From NCBI GenBank assembly GCA_963775575.1, contig CAVZJG010000002.1:868001-932000 (forward strand): a DNA stretch of 64,000 nucleotides. Reading direction: 5' to 3'. Of this stretch, positions 37,529 to 46,635 are shown one piece after another; position 1 is the first letter of the stretch; every line of letters begins with the position of its first letter. This DNA is from Roseiarcus sp963775575. Lineage in GTDB: Bacteria > Pseudomonadota > Alphaproteobacteria > Rhizobiales > Beijerinckiaceae. Below the pieces are notes generated by a model, which saw only the letters and a list, made by a program, of their open reading frames with translations, was not told the DNA's origin and did not search any database. The position numbers and the translations under genes are program-made.

Positions 37529-38179
37529 ATGGTTGGGAACCGACATTCCGACGGCGATCGCGTTCCAGGAACGGTCGCAAAAGCGATCCACGACCTTTGG
37601 ATTCTCTTTGTTGTCGAAGGCGTGGCCCTCATATTGTTGGGTCTCCTGGCGATCGTGGTTCCCTCGATCGCCAGCGTGAACCTGGCGGTTGTTCTGGGCT
37701 GGCTCTTTCTCTTCAGCGGAGCCGTGGGCTTGGCGACGACCTACTGGGGGCGACAGGCGCCGGGGTTCTGGTGGTCCCTGGTATCGGCTTTGCTCGCGAT
37801 CTCTGTCGGCATCGTCCTGATCGCGAACAAATCGCAGGATCTGTACGGCGGTCTGATGGGATGGCCATTTGCCAACGCCGGCCCGATGCGGCTGATATTG
37901 GTTCTGTTCTTCCTCGTCGAAGGGGGGGCGTCCATCATGTTCGCCTTCGAACACCGACGTCAGCTCTCTGGGCGATGGGCGTGGATGGCGGCGAGCGGCG
38001 TCGTCGACATCGTCTTGGCGAGCGTCATTATATTCGATCTTCCAGGGACCTCGGCCTGGACGATGGGCCTCCTGGTCGGGATCAACATGATTCTCGGCGG
38101 CTTCGCCCTGATCGCGATGGGATTGCATGCTCGTAGGGAGCGCGCCGGTTCGAATGCACTTCGTCCGCGCGACGCGTGA
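37529..38179 (+). CDS. HdeD/DUF308 family membrane protein
   Basis: 216 residues, mostly hydrophobic, with about six membrane helices in pairs: LWILFVVEGVALILLGLLAIVVP, LAVVLGWLFLFSGAVGLATT, LVSALLAISVGIVLI, LILVLFFLVEGGASIMFA, WMAASGVVDIVLASVIIF, WTMGLLVGINMILGGFALIAMG. This three-repeat layout is that of HdeD, linked to acid resistance in Escherichia coli; in alphaproteobacteria the role is unproven. Start ATG 37529 gives about 22 residues before the first helix. Confidence 0.85.
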   Translation: MVGNRHSDGDRVPGTVAKAIHDLWILFVVEGVALILLGLLAIVVPSIASVNLAVVLGWLFLFSGAVGLATTYWGRQAPGFWWSLVSALLAISVGIVLIANKSQDLYGGLMGWPFANAGPMRLILVLFFLVEGGASIMFAFEHRRQLSGRWAWMAASGVVDIVLASVIIFDLPGTSAWTMGLLVGINMILGGFALIAMGLHARRERAGSNALRPRDA

Positions 38180-38396
38180 TCGATTTCGGCCGCATCGCAG
38201 GAAGAGACAAACTTTAGCCCTTTCATCCCTCGCGCGCGTCGCCTACCGGCGATGTGGGGCGCCTCTTTGGCCTTTCCGGGCGCAACGCCGAGCGTCAAAA
38301 AATCGACCAGGCCGCCGACGCGGTCCGCCCCCGGCGCGCTCCAGACCCTAAGCCGAATGTCGGGCGAATGACCCCATGCCCGGCAATCCCCGGGGT

Positions 38397-39887
38397 TCAC
38401 CGGACGGCTTCCCGGCCGTCGTTCTCGTATCGGCTTTCATGAGCCAAAATCCCCCGGGGCGATGGCGCGCTCGCCAACGCCCGCGGCGTCTCGCCGATGA
38501 ACGGCGACGCAAACCGAACCGAGCGCATGGCGGCGGTCGCCGCGAACGCGAGCAGCAGCGTGCCGCCGAAGACGATCATGGCCTTCGCGACGGCGAACAA
38601 CGGAACGTCGAGCAAGGCGTATTGCAGCCAGACCAGCGGCGCATAGTGCAGTAAATAAATGCCGAGCGCGTTCTTCGATAGGCCGTCGAACCATCGCGAA
38701 CGAACAACGCCGAAGCGCAGGCAAGCCGCCATCGCGAAAAAGAAGCTGCTCGCGCCGGCCAACGCAAAGCTGACGTCGGCCGCGATTTGCAGCATCAACG
38801 GGGCCGATGTCGCATAGGTCAACGTCAGCCCCGTGAGCCCCATCCACAGCAGCAGGGCGGCGAGCGCGGATGCGAGCCAGACGCGCCAACGCCGGGTCAG
38901 CATCCCCTCGGGGGCGAGCAGGCCGCGCTCGAGGCCGTGCGCCCCGACGCCGAGACCCGCGAAGTAATAGACGGCATAGAGCAGCGGGCGGCTGAGTTGG
39001 AGCGTCAACGGTCCGTGTTCGGACCAATTCCAGGGCGTAAAGGCGATCGCCAGCGGAACATAGGCGAGAGCGGCGACCGTCGCCAGGCCGATAAAATACC
39101 GGCCCGGACGGGCAGCGGCGTCGGACGACAAACGGCCGAGCAACGCGACCGAATCGGGGGCGAAGCGGCGCAACCCGGCGAGCGCGGCGGCCAACGCCAT
39201 CAGCAGCCATAAGAACCACATCGGCCCGTTGGGCACGAAGGGCAGCGTCAGGTAGCGCCGCCCATAGTCGATCAGACTTGGATCGACCGCGGTCACGCGG
39301 TAGGCGGGATAAAGCGCGAGCGGCATGACGACGGCCACGCCGAAAGCAAACGGCGCGCCCAGCCGCAGCGCGCGATCGCGCAGAAACTTGCGACTTCCCT
39401 TGCGGGCGAGGCTCGGCCACGCGAATAGGCCCGAGAGAAAAAACATCAAGGCCATCAGATAGACATCTTGCCAGGCCGAGAACAGATCGAACCCGAACCA
39501 GCGCTGCGCATCGACGATGGGAAAGGCGCGCCATTCGTAAGGGGGTTGATCGAAAGGAAGCGCGGTCGGCCTGGCGGACCACAGGTATGGCAGCAGAGAA
39601 TGGAAGGCCAGCAGGATCAGAATCGCAAGACCCCGCAGATTTCGGAGAGCCAGGCTGGATCTGCCGTCGCTGATTTGCTCGATCGCACGCCCATCGGCCC
39701 GCGCGAGGCCGCCTGCCGCGCCGAATTGAAGCTCGCCCGCCGCCCCGCGCGCCCCGATATCCAGCGGGGGGGCGCAATCCGCCGGATGGGCGGCAGCGCG
39801 CTCGCCCCCGATGGCGGGGGCGCCGCCCTCGCCTGGATCATCGCCGCGCGACGCTTCGACCCTGGGGAGTTGACCGCGTCCGATCAT
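38397..39887 (-). CDS. Acyltransferase 3/OpgC-like integral membrane protein
   Basis: Polytopic membrane protein with about ten helices. The family core begins LALRNLRGLAILILLAFHS (near 39650) and includes FFLSGLFAWPSL, GPMWFLWLLMAL, KNALGIYLLHYAPLVWLQ, typical of the acyltransferase-3 superfamily (OpgC, OafA relatives) that modify periplasmic glucans or surface sugars. The 5' end is unresolved: the frame is open to an ATG at 39887, but the first 70-80 residues are low-complexity and no ATG, GTG or TTG lies just upstream of the conserved start. A rare start codon or an upstream lesion is possible. Isolated gene. Confidence 0.75.
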   Translation of the reverse strand: MIGRGQLPRVEASRGDDPGEGGAPAIGGERAAAHPADCAPPLDIGARGAAGELQFGAAGGLARADGRAIEQISDGRSSLALRNLRGLAILILLAFHSLLPYLWSARPTALPFDQPPYEWRAFPIVDAQRWFGFDLFSAWQDVYLMALMFFLSGLFAWPSLARKGSRKFLRDRALRLGAPFAFGVAVVMPLALYPAYRVTAVDPSLIDYGRRYLTLPFVPNGPMWFLWLLMALAAALAGLRRFAPDSVALLGRLSSDAAARPGRYFIGLATVAALAYVPLAIAFTPWNWSEHGPLTLQLSRPLLYAVYYFAGLGVGAHGLERGLLAPEGMLTRRWRVWLASALAALLLWMGLTGLTLTYATSAPLMLQIAADVSFALAGASSFFFAMAACLRFGVVRSRWFDGLSKNALGIYLLHYAPLVWLQYALLDVPLFAVAKAMIVFGGTLLLAFAATAAMRSVRFASPFIGETPRALASAPSPRGILAHESRYENDGREAVR

Positions 39888-40059
39888 CTCACCGAGCCCG
39901 AAAGTCTCACACGGGAATTGATCGACGCCCCCGACAAGAAAGCTAGTCCCCCATTCGCCTCAATCGCTCGATATTCAACCGATTTTAGCCGTTTGGATCG
40001 TCGGGCGTCGACGAGCCAGGCTCGGGCGCAACTCAGCCCGCACGCCCGGATGGCCCCCC

Positions 40060-40343
40060 GTTTCAGCCTCATACTGCCCCGGTTTGGATTGCCCGACAAG
40101 CCTGAGCCGCGAATGCGTCTTGTTGATATGGGCGCGGCGCTGGCGCTCGCGCGGATCAAGCGCGCGGTCGCGCATTTCCCCGACCGTGCGACGCCGCGCA
40201 AGGTCCGGTTGACGATGGCGCCACGGACCATCGCCGCCGGCCCGACGACGCCGAAGCTGAAGCGCAAGGCGATCGAAGACGCTTTCGCGAAGGAAATCGC
40301 CGGCCTCGGTGCGAAGCGACCGGGCCCAGCCATCAGGCTCTAG
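40060..40343 (+). pseudogene. Possible C-terminal remnant of an AMP-forming acyl-CoA synthetase
   Basis: The plus-strand frame ending at 40343 reads ALALARIKRAVAHFPDRATP, RKVRLTMAPRTIA and TTPKLKRKAIEDAFAKEIAG, which resembles the last 50 residues of long-chain acyl-CoA synthetases (pattern TPTLKLKR...ERF...I). Nothing upstream in the frame matches the adenylation domain, so this would be a decayed fragment. The similarity is short and this is a tentative call. The rest of 39888-40609 shows no gene. Confidence 0.35.
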
Positions 40344-40609
40344 CCCGTACGACAAAATGAGGGTAAAATGCGCCGGTTCAAATCGACCAATTCCGTTCAG
40401 CGCGTCGTTGCCGTCCGCGTCGCCATTTGCCATATTTTCAACGTCCGGCGACGCTGGGCTTCCCGTGCGTGCGAACGGCAATCGGGTCGAGGTCCACGAC
40501 GCTTGGCGAGGCGTAACCATCGCTGCGGCCCGGGTTGGATCTCGACGCCGCCGTATGCGTCCCGCGCGTGAACGTTTCAATGCCCTCAATCGCCCGCAAG
40601 AGGAACGAC

Positions 40610-41119
40610 ATGCTGATGAACTTCACCAAGCTGCTGCAGAATTTGCGCTCGGTCGGGCTCGCCGCCGCCTTGATCGCCGTCGCGACGCATGCCCAGGCGC
40701 AGGCTGGGCGCGGACCCTTCGCAACCTTCCCCGGTTCGTGGTCCGGCGGCGGCGCCATCTCGCTTGCGAGCGGCGCCGTCGAACGGCTGCATTGTACGGC
40801 GGCGTATCGCCTCGACGATGGCGGCGCGACGCTCATACAGAACCTCGATTGTGCGAGCGACAGCTACAAGTTCGAGCTGACGAACCAGATTCAGGCCACC
40901 GGAAGCGACATCGCGGGCCGGTGGCTCGAAGTCACACGCCATGCGGAAGGAACCATTGCCGGTCGGGTAAGCGGCGACCGCATCGAAGGAACAGCTACGG
41001 GCCCCGGCTTCACCGCCACCTTCTCGCTCCAGGCGCGCGCCAATCATCAGCAGGTTCTGATCCGGACGCAGGGGGGCGACATAGCGCAAATCTCGGCCGC
41101 GCTCATCCGAGGCCGCTGA
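40610..41119 (+). CDS. Secreted hypothetical protein
   Basis: 169 residues from ATG 40610, which follows a ribosome site AAGAGG. Signal peptide (MLMNFTKLLQ...LAAALIAVATHAQA, cleavage near AQA) and a mature domain of beta-sheet character: FPGSWSGGGAISLASG, ERLHCTAAYR, LIQNLDCASDSYKFEL, GRWLEVTRHAEGTIAGRVSG, FSLQARANHQQVLIRTQGG. It has the look of small Rhizobiales periplasmic proteins of unknown function. Not in an evident operon; an intergenic region of about 430 bp follows. Confidence 0.75.
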   Translation: MLMNFTKLLQNLRSVGLAAALIAVATHAQAQAGRGPFATFPGSWSGGGAISLASGAVERLHCTAAYRLDDGGATLIQNLDCASDSYKFELTNQIQATGSDIAGRWLEVTRHAEGTIAGRVSGDRIEGTATGPGFTATFSLQARANHQQVLIRTQGGDIAQISAALIRGR

Positions 41120-41548
41120 CGCGTGCGTCTTGCCAAGGGTTTAGCGCGATCGGCGCGGCGCTCGCACGCTGGAGCGCGCCCCGGTCGCGGTGAGTCCGAC
41201 CGCGCCCCTCGGAGGCGTCCCCGAAGGCGGATGGCGGAGGAACGGCTTTGGCGTCGCGGCGTCCCTCGACCCGTTCAGCCGACAGGGGGTCGGCTTTGCC
41301 GCACGTCGCCAGGCGAGCGACGAGGCGGTCGATTGGCTGAGGTCTTGCAGCCGCCGCAGGCTGCGCGCGACGCTGGCCTTCGAAAGAAAAGGGCTTGGCG
41401 ATAAAGAGAAGCTTGCCGCATAATGGGTCAGATGAGACGCTAAACGCGGACAAGGCCAACCGGGATATGCGCAAGGTTGTCATCTTGTCGCATTTTCTGC
41501 GCGAACCGAGGTCCTCGTTGGGGGAAAGTGTTCTGGGGAGCCGCTAGC
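41120..41548. other. Intergenic region upstream of the mla genes
   Basis: About 430 bp. Small open frames on either strand look spurious. It should hold the promoter of the mlaE-mlaF-mlaD operon; no clear promoter boxes or repeats stand out. Confidence 0.5.
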
Positions 41549-42706
41549 ATGGCTGCGTCAACGAGCGTGACCTCGTCATCCGATCCGCTGCTGAGTTGGA
41601 CCATGCACGGCGACCAACTCTCGGCGGTCGCTTCCGGGGTTTGGACCTGCGCCAATGCGGATCGTCTGGAACGCCTGACCGAAAGCCTCGATCGGCAGCC
41701 CGCTTCGGCCGTGACATTGGACGTCAGCGGCGTCGGGGAGCTCGACACGGTCGGGGGCTGGCTGATCGAGCGCACGGTCCGTCAGGCCAACAGCCGCAAG
41801 CAGATCGCGCAGCTCGCGGCCGTTCCCGATCGCTATCGCGACCTGCTTGCGGCCTTGGACCGCACCAATCGACGGGCCGCGACGGCGTCGGCCACAGGCG
41901 ACCGCCTCACGGCGGCGCTGGCGGCGCTCGGCGCGAAAGTCTCGGCGGTTGGCGATGATTTTGTCGCCCTGGTCGCTATGTTCGGCGCCCTGACCTTTGC
42001 GCAGCTCGACCGTTTCGCCAAACGCCCGCAGGCGGCGCGCCTGCGCGACACCGTCCATCACTTCGAACGGGTGAGCTGGCAGGCCATTCCGATCATTCTG
42101 CTGATCACTTTCGTGGTCGGCGCCATTATCGCGCAGCAGGGCTTTTTCTATTTTCGCAAGTTCGGAGCGGAGGAGTATGTCGTCAATCTCGTCGGCGTGT
42201 TGGTTTTGCGCGAACTCGGCGTGCTCGTCGTCGCGATCATGGTGGCGGGCCGATCGGGAAGCGCTTTCACCGCCGAGCTCGGCTCGATGAAGATGCGCGA
42301 AGAGATCGACGCCTTGCGCACCATGGGACTTGATCCGATCGACGTGCTCGCGTTGCCGCGCGTCGTCGCACTGGTCGTCGCGCTGCCCATTCTAACCTTC
42401 CTGGGGGCGCTGGCGGCGCTTTTTGGCGGCGCGCTCGTCGCCTGGCTCTATGGCGGCATGCTCCCCACGACATTCATGGCGCGGTTGCAGAACGCCGTTT
42501 CGCTTTCGGACTTCGAGGTCGGCCTCGTCAAGGCGCCCTGGATGGCGCTGCTGATCGGCGCAGTCGCGTGCGCCGAAGGGTTGCGCGTGGCGGGCAGCAC
42601 CGTTTCGCTCGGCATCAAGACGACGGATTCGGTGGTGAAGTCGATATTCCTGGTCATCGTGCTCGACGGATTGTTTGCGATATTCTTCTCGGCGATCAGG
42701 ATGTAG
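41549..42706 (+). CDS. mlaE: Mla-type phospholipid ABC transporter permease with N-terminal STAS domain
   Basis: 385 residues from ATG 41549. Residues of about 20-130 form a STAS-like domain (VTLDVSGVGELDTVGGWLIE). The rest is MlaE permease: VSWQAIPIILLITFVVGAIIAQQG, VLVLRELGVLVVAIMVAGRSGSAFTAELGSMK, EEIDALRTMGLDPIDVLALPRV. Inner-membrane channel of a system that moves phospholipids between the two membranes. Two bases separate it from mlaF. The fused STAS domain, a separate protein (MlaB) in Escherichia coli, is common in alphaproteobacteria. Confidence 0.92.
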   Translation: MAASTSVTSSSDPLLSWTMHGDQLSAVASGVWTCANADRLERLTESLDRQPASAVTLDVSGVGELDTVGGWLIERTVRQANSRKQIAQLAAVPDRYRDLLAALDRTNRRAATASATGDRLTAALAALGAKVSAVGDDFVALVAMFGALTFAQLDRFAKRPQAARLRDTVHHFERVSWQAIPIILLITFVVGAIIAQQGFFYFRKFGAEEYVVNLVGVLVLRELGVLVVAIMVAGRSGSAFTAELGSMKMREEIDALRTMGLDPIDVLALPRVVALVVALPILTFLGALAALFGGALVAWLYGGMLPTTFMARLQNAVSLSDFEVGLVKAPWMALLIGAVACAEGLRVAGSTVSLGIKTTDSVVKSIFLVIVLDGLFAIFFSAIRM

Positions 42707-42708
42707 CG

Positions 42709-43491
42709 ATGGACGTCGCGCCGCACGAGCCAGTCATTCAGGTTCGCAACCTCACCGTCGCCTTCGATGGTCGGGCGGTGCTCGACAATCTCTCGCTGGA
42801 CGTCAATCGCGGCGAGATTCTGGGCGTCGTCGGCGCGTCGGGCGTCGGGAAGTCGGTTCTCCTGCGCACGCTGCTCGGTCTGATCCCCAAGAGCGGCGGC
42901 AGCGTCCGGGTGCTGCGCCTCGATCTCAGCGATGCGAGCGTGCGAGAGCGACGTTCGGTGGGGCGGCGGTGCGGAACCCTGTTCCAGCAAGGCGCGCTGT
43001 TTTCCTCGCTTTCGCTGATGGAGAACGTGCAGTTCCCGATGCGCGAGTACCTCCACCTTTCCGATCGCCTGCGCAAGGAAGTGGCGATGGCGAAGATCGA
43101 GATGGTGGGCCTCGACCCGAACGACGCCGGCAAGTATCCAGCGCAACTGTCGGGCGGCATGACCAAGCGTGCGGCGCTGGCGCGCGCCCTCGCCCTCGAT
43201 CCGGAAATTCTGTTTCTCGACGAGCCGACTTCCGATCTGGACAACATAGCGGCCGACGAATTCGACACCCTTATTCGCACGCTGCGTCGCACCCTGGGGC
43301 TGACCGTGTTCATGGTCACTCATGATCTGGAGAGCGTCGGCCGAATCTGCGACCGAGTTGCCGCCATCGCAGACAAGCGCATCGTGTTCGCGGGACCGCT
43401 CGCGGCTGTCGTTCAGGCGCAGGACCCTTGGGTGAAGGCCTATTTTGGCGGTCCGCGCGCGCGCGCGGCGCTGGCGACCAGCTTGAGATGA
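42709..43491 (+). CDS. mlaF: Mla-type phospholipid ABC transporter ATP-binding protein
   Basis: 260 residues from ATG 42709. Walker A GASGVGKSVL, Q-loop FQQGALFSSLS, signature QLSGGMTKRAALARALAL, Walker B EILFLDEPTSDLD, H-loop VTHDLES. The GGMTKR form of the signature is typical of MlaF/Ttg2A ATPases. It ends 10 bp before the MlaD-like gene. Powers lipid transfer together with MlaE and the MCE protein encoded next. Confidence 0.94.
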   Translation: MDVAPHEPVIQVRNLTVAFDGRAVLDNLSLDVNRGEILGVVGASGVGKSVLLRTLLGLIPKSGGSVRVLRLDLSDASVRERRSVGRRCGTLFQQGALFSSLSLMENVQFPMREYLHLSDRLRKEVAMAKIEMVGLDPNDAGKYPAQLSGGMTKRAALARALALDPEILFLDEPTSDLDNIAADEFDTLIRTLRRTLGLTVFMVTHDLESVGRICDRVAAIADKRIVFAGPLAAVVQAQDPWVKAYFGGPRARAALATSLR

Positions 43492-43501
43492 GGAGCAGTC
43501 G

Positions 43502-44624
43502 ATGGAGAGGCAAGCGCGTTTCGTGCTCATGGGATCGTTCGTGCTCGCCTTCGCCCTGGCGATTTTTGGTTCTGTTTACTGGCTGCACGGCTTGGGAACT
43601 TTCGGCGCGACGACGATCTATACGGTTCGCTTTGAGGGGGGCGCTCCGGGAATAGGGGTCGGCAGACTCGGTGTTGTTCGACGGGCTGCGCGTCGGCGAG
43701 GTCACTAATATCGGATTCAACCCCGCCGATCCAAACCAGGTTGTCGCCACGATCGTCGTCGATCAGAGGACGCCGGTGCGGGTGGACACGCAAGTCGGCG
43801 TCGACGCGCAGGGCCTGATGGGCGGCGGCGTCGTCTCGCTTCGAGGCGGCGCGGCCGCATCGCCGGCGCCGAGCGGCGTCGGCGGCGCGCCGCCGGTGCT
43901 GACGGCCGATCCCGCGCTTGTCCTGGGTCTCTCCGAGACGGCCCGTCAGGTCCTCCAGCGCATCGATAAAATACTGGCCGACAATGCGGATCCCTTGCGC
44001 GCGACTTTGTCCAATCTGCAGGTCTTTTCCGACGCATTGGGGCGCAACTCCGGTCATGTCGACACCATCATGCAGGGTCTCGAGCGCATGACCGGCGGCG
44101 GGCCGGCCAAGGCGACCATGCCGACATACGACCTTGCCGCGCCGACGAGCTTCCCGTCTCTGAAGAAGCTTTCGGGACAGCTGGCGGTCGCCGAGCCGAC
44201 CGCCGTCGTGATGTACCAGACTCAGCGCATTTTGCTGCGGGCCAACGACGGCGGCTTCACGGTCCTCGAAAATGCGCAGTGGAGTGACAGCCTGACCAAG
44301 CTCGTGCAGGCGAAACTCATACAGGCCTATGAAAACGCGCAGCTTTTTTCCTCGGTGGATGTCCCTGTCGAGGGCGCGGCTCCGGACTGTCGGCTCCAGA
44401 CCGACATCCGAAGCTTCAACGTGTCGGCGTCGCCGACGCCAAGCGCCGACGTGGCGTTTGCAGCCAAGCTCATATCCGCCGACGGCAAAATTGTCGCCGA
44501 GCGCCTATTTCAACGATCGGTTCCGATCCCGACAACGGGCGAGGCCGACGCCATTCCGGCATTGAACAACGCGTTTGCCGGCGTTGAGACCGATCTCGTC
44601 GCGTGGACGTCCGAGTCGTTTTAA
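43502..44624 (+). pseudogene. mlaD: MCE-domain protein (MlaD) fused to an ABC auxiliary (PqiC-like) domain, frameshifted
   Basis: Starts at ATG 43502 with one membrane helix (FVLMGSFVLAFALAIFGSVYWL) and the beginning of an MCE domain (TIYTVRFEGGAPG). The frame breaks near 43664-43668 and resumes one base over: SVLFDGLRVGEVTNIGFNPADP, DAQGLMGGGVVSLRGG. Removing the middle A of AGACT restores VGSSVLFDG and a 373-residue protein. The C-terminal half (about 44125-44620) reads like the ABC-type transport auxiliary domain (DUF330/PqiC): MYQTQRILLRANDGGFTVLENAQWSDSLTKLVQAKL. That domain is usually a separate lipoprotein. Third gene of the mla operon; a real loss would disable the transporter. Confidence 0.82.
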
Positions 44625-44790
44625 CCTTCGGGCGCGTTCGCGCGCGCGGGCCTTGACGCCGAGCACGGATCAGGCGCAGCGCCCATCTTCCGAAGAACGC
44701 TTCACCCGGAAGCCGTCTCATTGCGCTAAGCCGCGGAAATCACGCGCTCTTTGCCGTGGACCGCAAAAATACGGAAATCGGAGGAGTGGT

Positions 44791-44866
<76 letters not shown>

Positions 44867-45070
44867 GAACTCTCCTCGTCTTCGCGCGCGTTCCCTTGGG
44901 ATGAAACGGCGCCGTCCCTGCGGCGCGGCTGTATAACCGCAAATGCGCGCGCTCGACAAGGGCCGATCGTCGCTCGCCCGCTGCGGCGCCCTGGAGGGCG
45001 CGCCTCGCGAGCGGCTTGCCCCGTCCCCGCTGCGCCGCCACAGGGGACGCGCCGGCGCGCGGCCCCGCCG

Positions 45071-45664
45071 CTACGCCTCCTCGCCGCCGAACCCGGCAGC
45101 CTCGATCGCCAGATGCGTCCGGTTCTGGAAGCTCGCGTCCTGGCCGGAAACGAGCAGCTCGGCCGCCCGCGCCACCGCCTCGCACACCGCTTCGACCCAC
45201 GGCGCCTCGGACTTGGCGAAATCGCCGAGCACGAAATGATAGACCAGCGCCTTGTCGCCGGGGTGGCCGATGCCAAGGCGCACGCGCTTGTAGTCGGCGC
45301 CGATGTGGGCGGTGACCGAGCGCAGGCCGTTGTGGCCGGCGGCGCCTCCCCCGACCTTCACCCTGACCTTGCCGGGAGCGAGGTCGAGATCGTCGTGGAT
45401 CACGACGACCGCGTCGAGCCCGAGCTTATAGTAGCGCATCGCCTCGCCGACGCTGCGGCCGGATTCGTTCATGTAGGTCTGCGGCGCCAACAGCGCGACG
45501 CGGCTCTGGCCGATCAGCCCTTCGGCGACGAGGCCCTGGAGGCGCGCGCGGAACGGGCCGATGCGATGCGTTCGGGCGATCGCCGCAACGGCCATGAAGC
45601 CGATGTTGTGGCGGTTGTTGGCATGGCGCGCGCCGGGATTGCCGAGGCCTGCGATGAGAAGCAT
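45071..45664 (-). CDS. pth: Peptidyl-tRNA hydrolase
   Basis: 197 residues. MLLIAGLGNPG at the N-terminus, NRHNIGFM with the catalytic His, PQTYMNESGRSV, VIHDDLDLAPGKVRVKVGGGAAGHNGLRS, and IGHPG. Releases peptide from peptidyl-tRNA that falls off ribosomes. It follows rplY in the same direction with 82 bp between, the usual rplY-pth arrangement. Confidence 0.97.
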   Translation of the reverse strand: MLLIAGLGNPGARHANNRHNIGFMAVAAIARTHRIGPFRARLQGLVAEGLIGQSRVALLAPQTYMNESGRSVGEAMRYYKLGLDAVVVIHDDLDLAPGKVRVKVGGGAAGHNGLRSVTAHIGADYKRVRLGIGHPGDKALVYHFVLGDFAKSEAPWVEAVCEAVARAAELLVSGQDASFQNRTHLAIEAAGFGGEEA

Positions 45665-45746
45665 GACCGCTCGCGTCGAAAAAGGCCCACGCGCCTCGAA
45701 GGACGGACGGGCCTTGAGCTTATAGACCGGCCGGCGGGCCGGCGCC

Positions 45747-46517
45747 TCACTTCTTGGCGGCCGGTTTGGCCGGCGCGGCGGGAGCGCCCTTGGCGGGCGC
45801 GGCGGGAGCGCCCTTGACGGGCGCGGCGGCGGGCGCGGCGGCGCCCGGCGCCGCAGGAGCGGCGGCCGCGTCCGCAGCCTCGGCGGGCGCGCCGGCGACG
45901 GGCGCGGCGCCCGGCGCCGCGGCGGCTGCGACCGGCGTCTCTTCCACGAACACCGTCGGCGGCACGATGGTCACCACGGTGTAGTCGGTCCGGACGTCGG
46001 CCGCGCGGCAGCCTTCGGGCAGCTTGATCTTCGAGACGTGCACCGAATCGTGGAAGTCGAGGCCGTCGAGATCGATGACGATCGACTCGGGGATCGCGTC
46101 CGCCGGCGCCACCACCTCGACGCTGTGCAGCACCAGATTGACCGCGCCGCCCTTCTTCAGGCCGGGCGAGAGGTCGCGATTGACGACATGCACGGGCACG
46201 CCGATGCGCACGCGCGACCCGGCCTTGAGCCGGAGAAAGTCGACGTGCGTCGGCTGGTCGGTGACGACGTCGAGCTGATAGTCGCGCGCCAGCACGTGCT
46301 CCTTGCGCGCGCCGATCTGCAGATCGAAGATCGACGTCAGAAAGCCGCCGGCCCAGATGTGCTTGTTGAGTTCCTTGAAGTCGACCGAGATCGGCTCGGC
46401 CTTCTCGCCGCCGCCGTAGATGACGCCCGGCACACGGCCTTCGCGACGAACGGAGCGGGCGGCCCCCTTGCCTGTCCCGCTACGCGTCACGGCCGCGAGT
46501 TGCTTGATCGCCGCCAT
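45747..46517 (-). CDS. rplY: 50S ribosomal protein L25/general stress protein Ctc
   Basis: 256 residues. GTGKGAARSVRREGRVPGVIYGGG, the L25 N-terminal 5S rRNA-binding domain, then the CTC-type C-terminal beta domain (HVDFLRLKAGSRVRIGVPVHV, VIDLDGLDFHDSVHVSKIKLPEG). The last 55 residues or so are an Ala/Pro/Lys-rich tail with several APAAPAKGAP repeats, longer than usual and probably disordered. Upstream of pth on the same strand. Confidence 0.95.
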   Translation of the reverse strand: MAAIKQLAAVTRSGTGKGAARSVRREGRVPGVIYGGGEKAEPISVDFKELNKHIWAGGFLTSIFDLQIGARKEHVLARDYQLDVVTDQPTHVDFLRLKAGSRVRIGVPVHVVNRDLSPGLKKGGAVNLVLHSVEVVAPADAIPESIVIDLDGLDFHDSVHVSKIKLPEGCRAADVRTDYTVVTIVPPTVFVEETPVAAAAAPGAAPVAGAPAEAADAAAAPAAPGAAAPAAAPVKGAPAAPAKGAPAAPAKPAAKK

Positions 46518-46635
46518 TTCGCTTGTCCTTCATATCGTTGATCGCGCCCTGCCTCCAGGGGTGTCGGAACGGGCGCGAAGCGCGGCTTATAGAGAACGCG
46601 GGCGCGAAGGGCAAGGGCGGCGGCGGCCTTGACCT

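Noticed and set aside
41190..41423. 77-codon plus-strand frame before mlaE
   Set aside because: Arg/Ala-rich, no ribosome site, no signal peptide or motif; probably chance.
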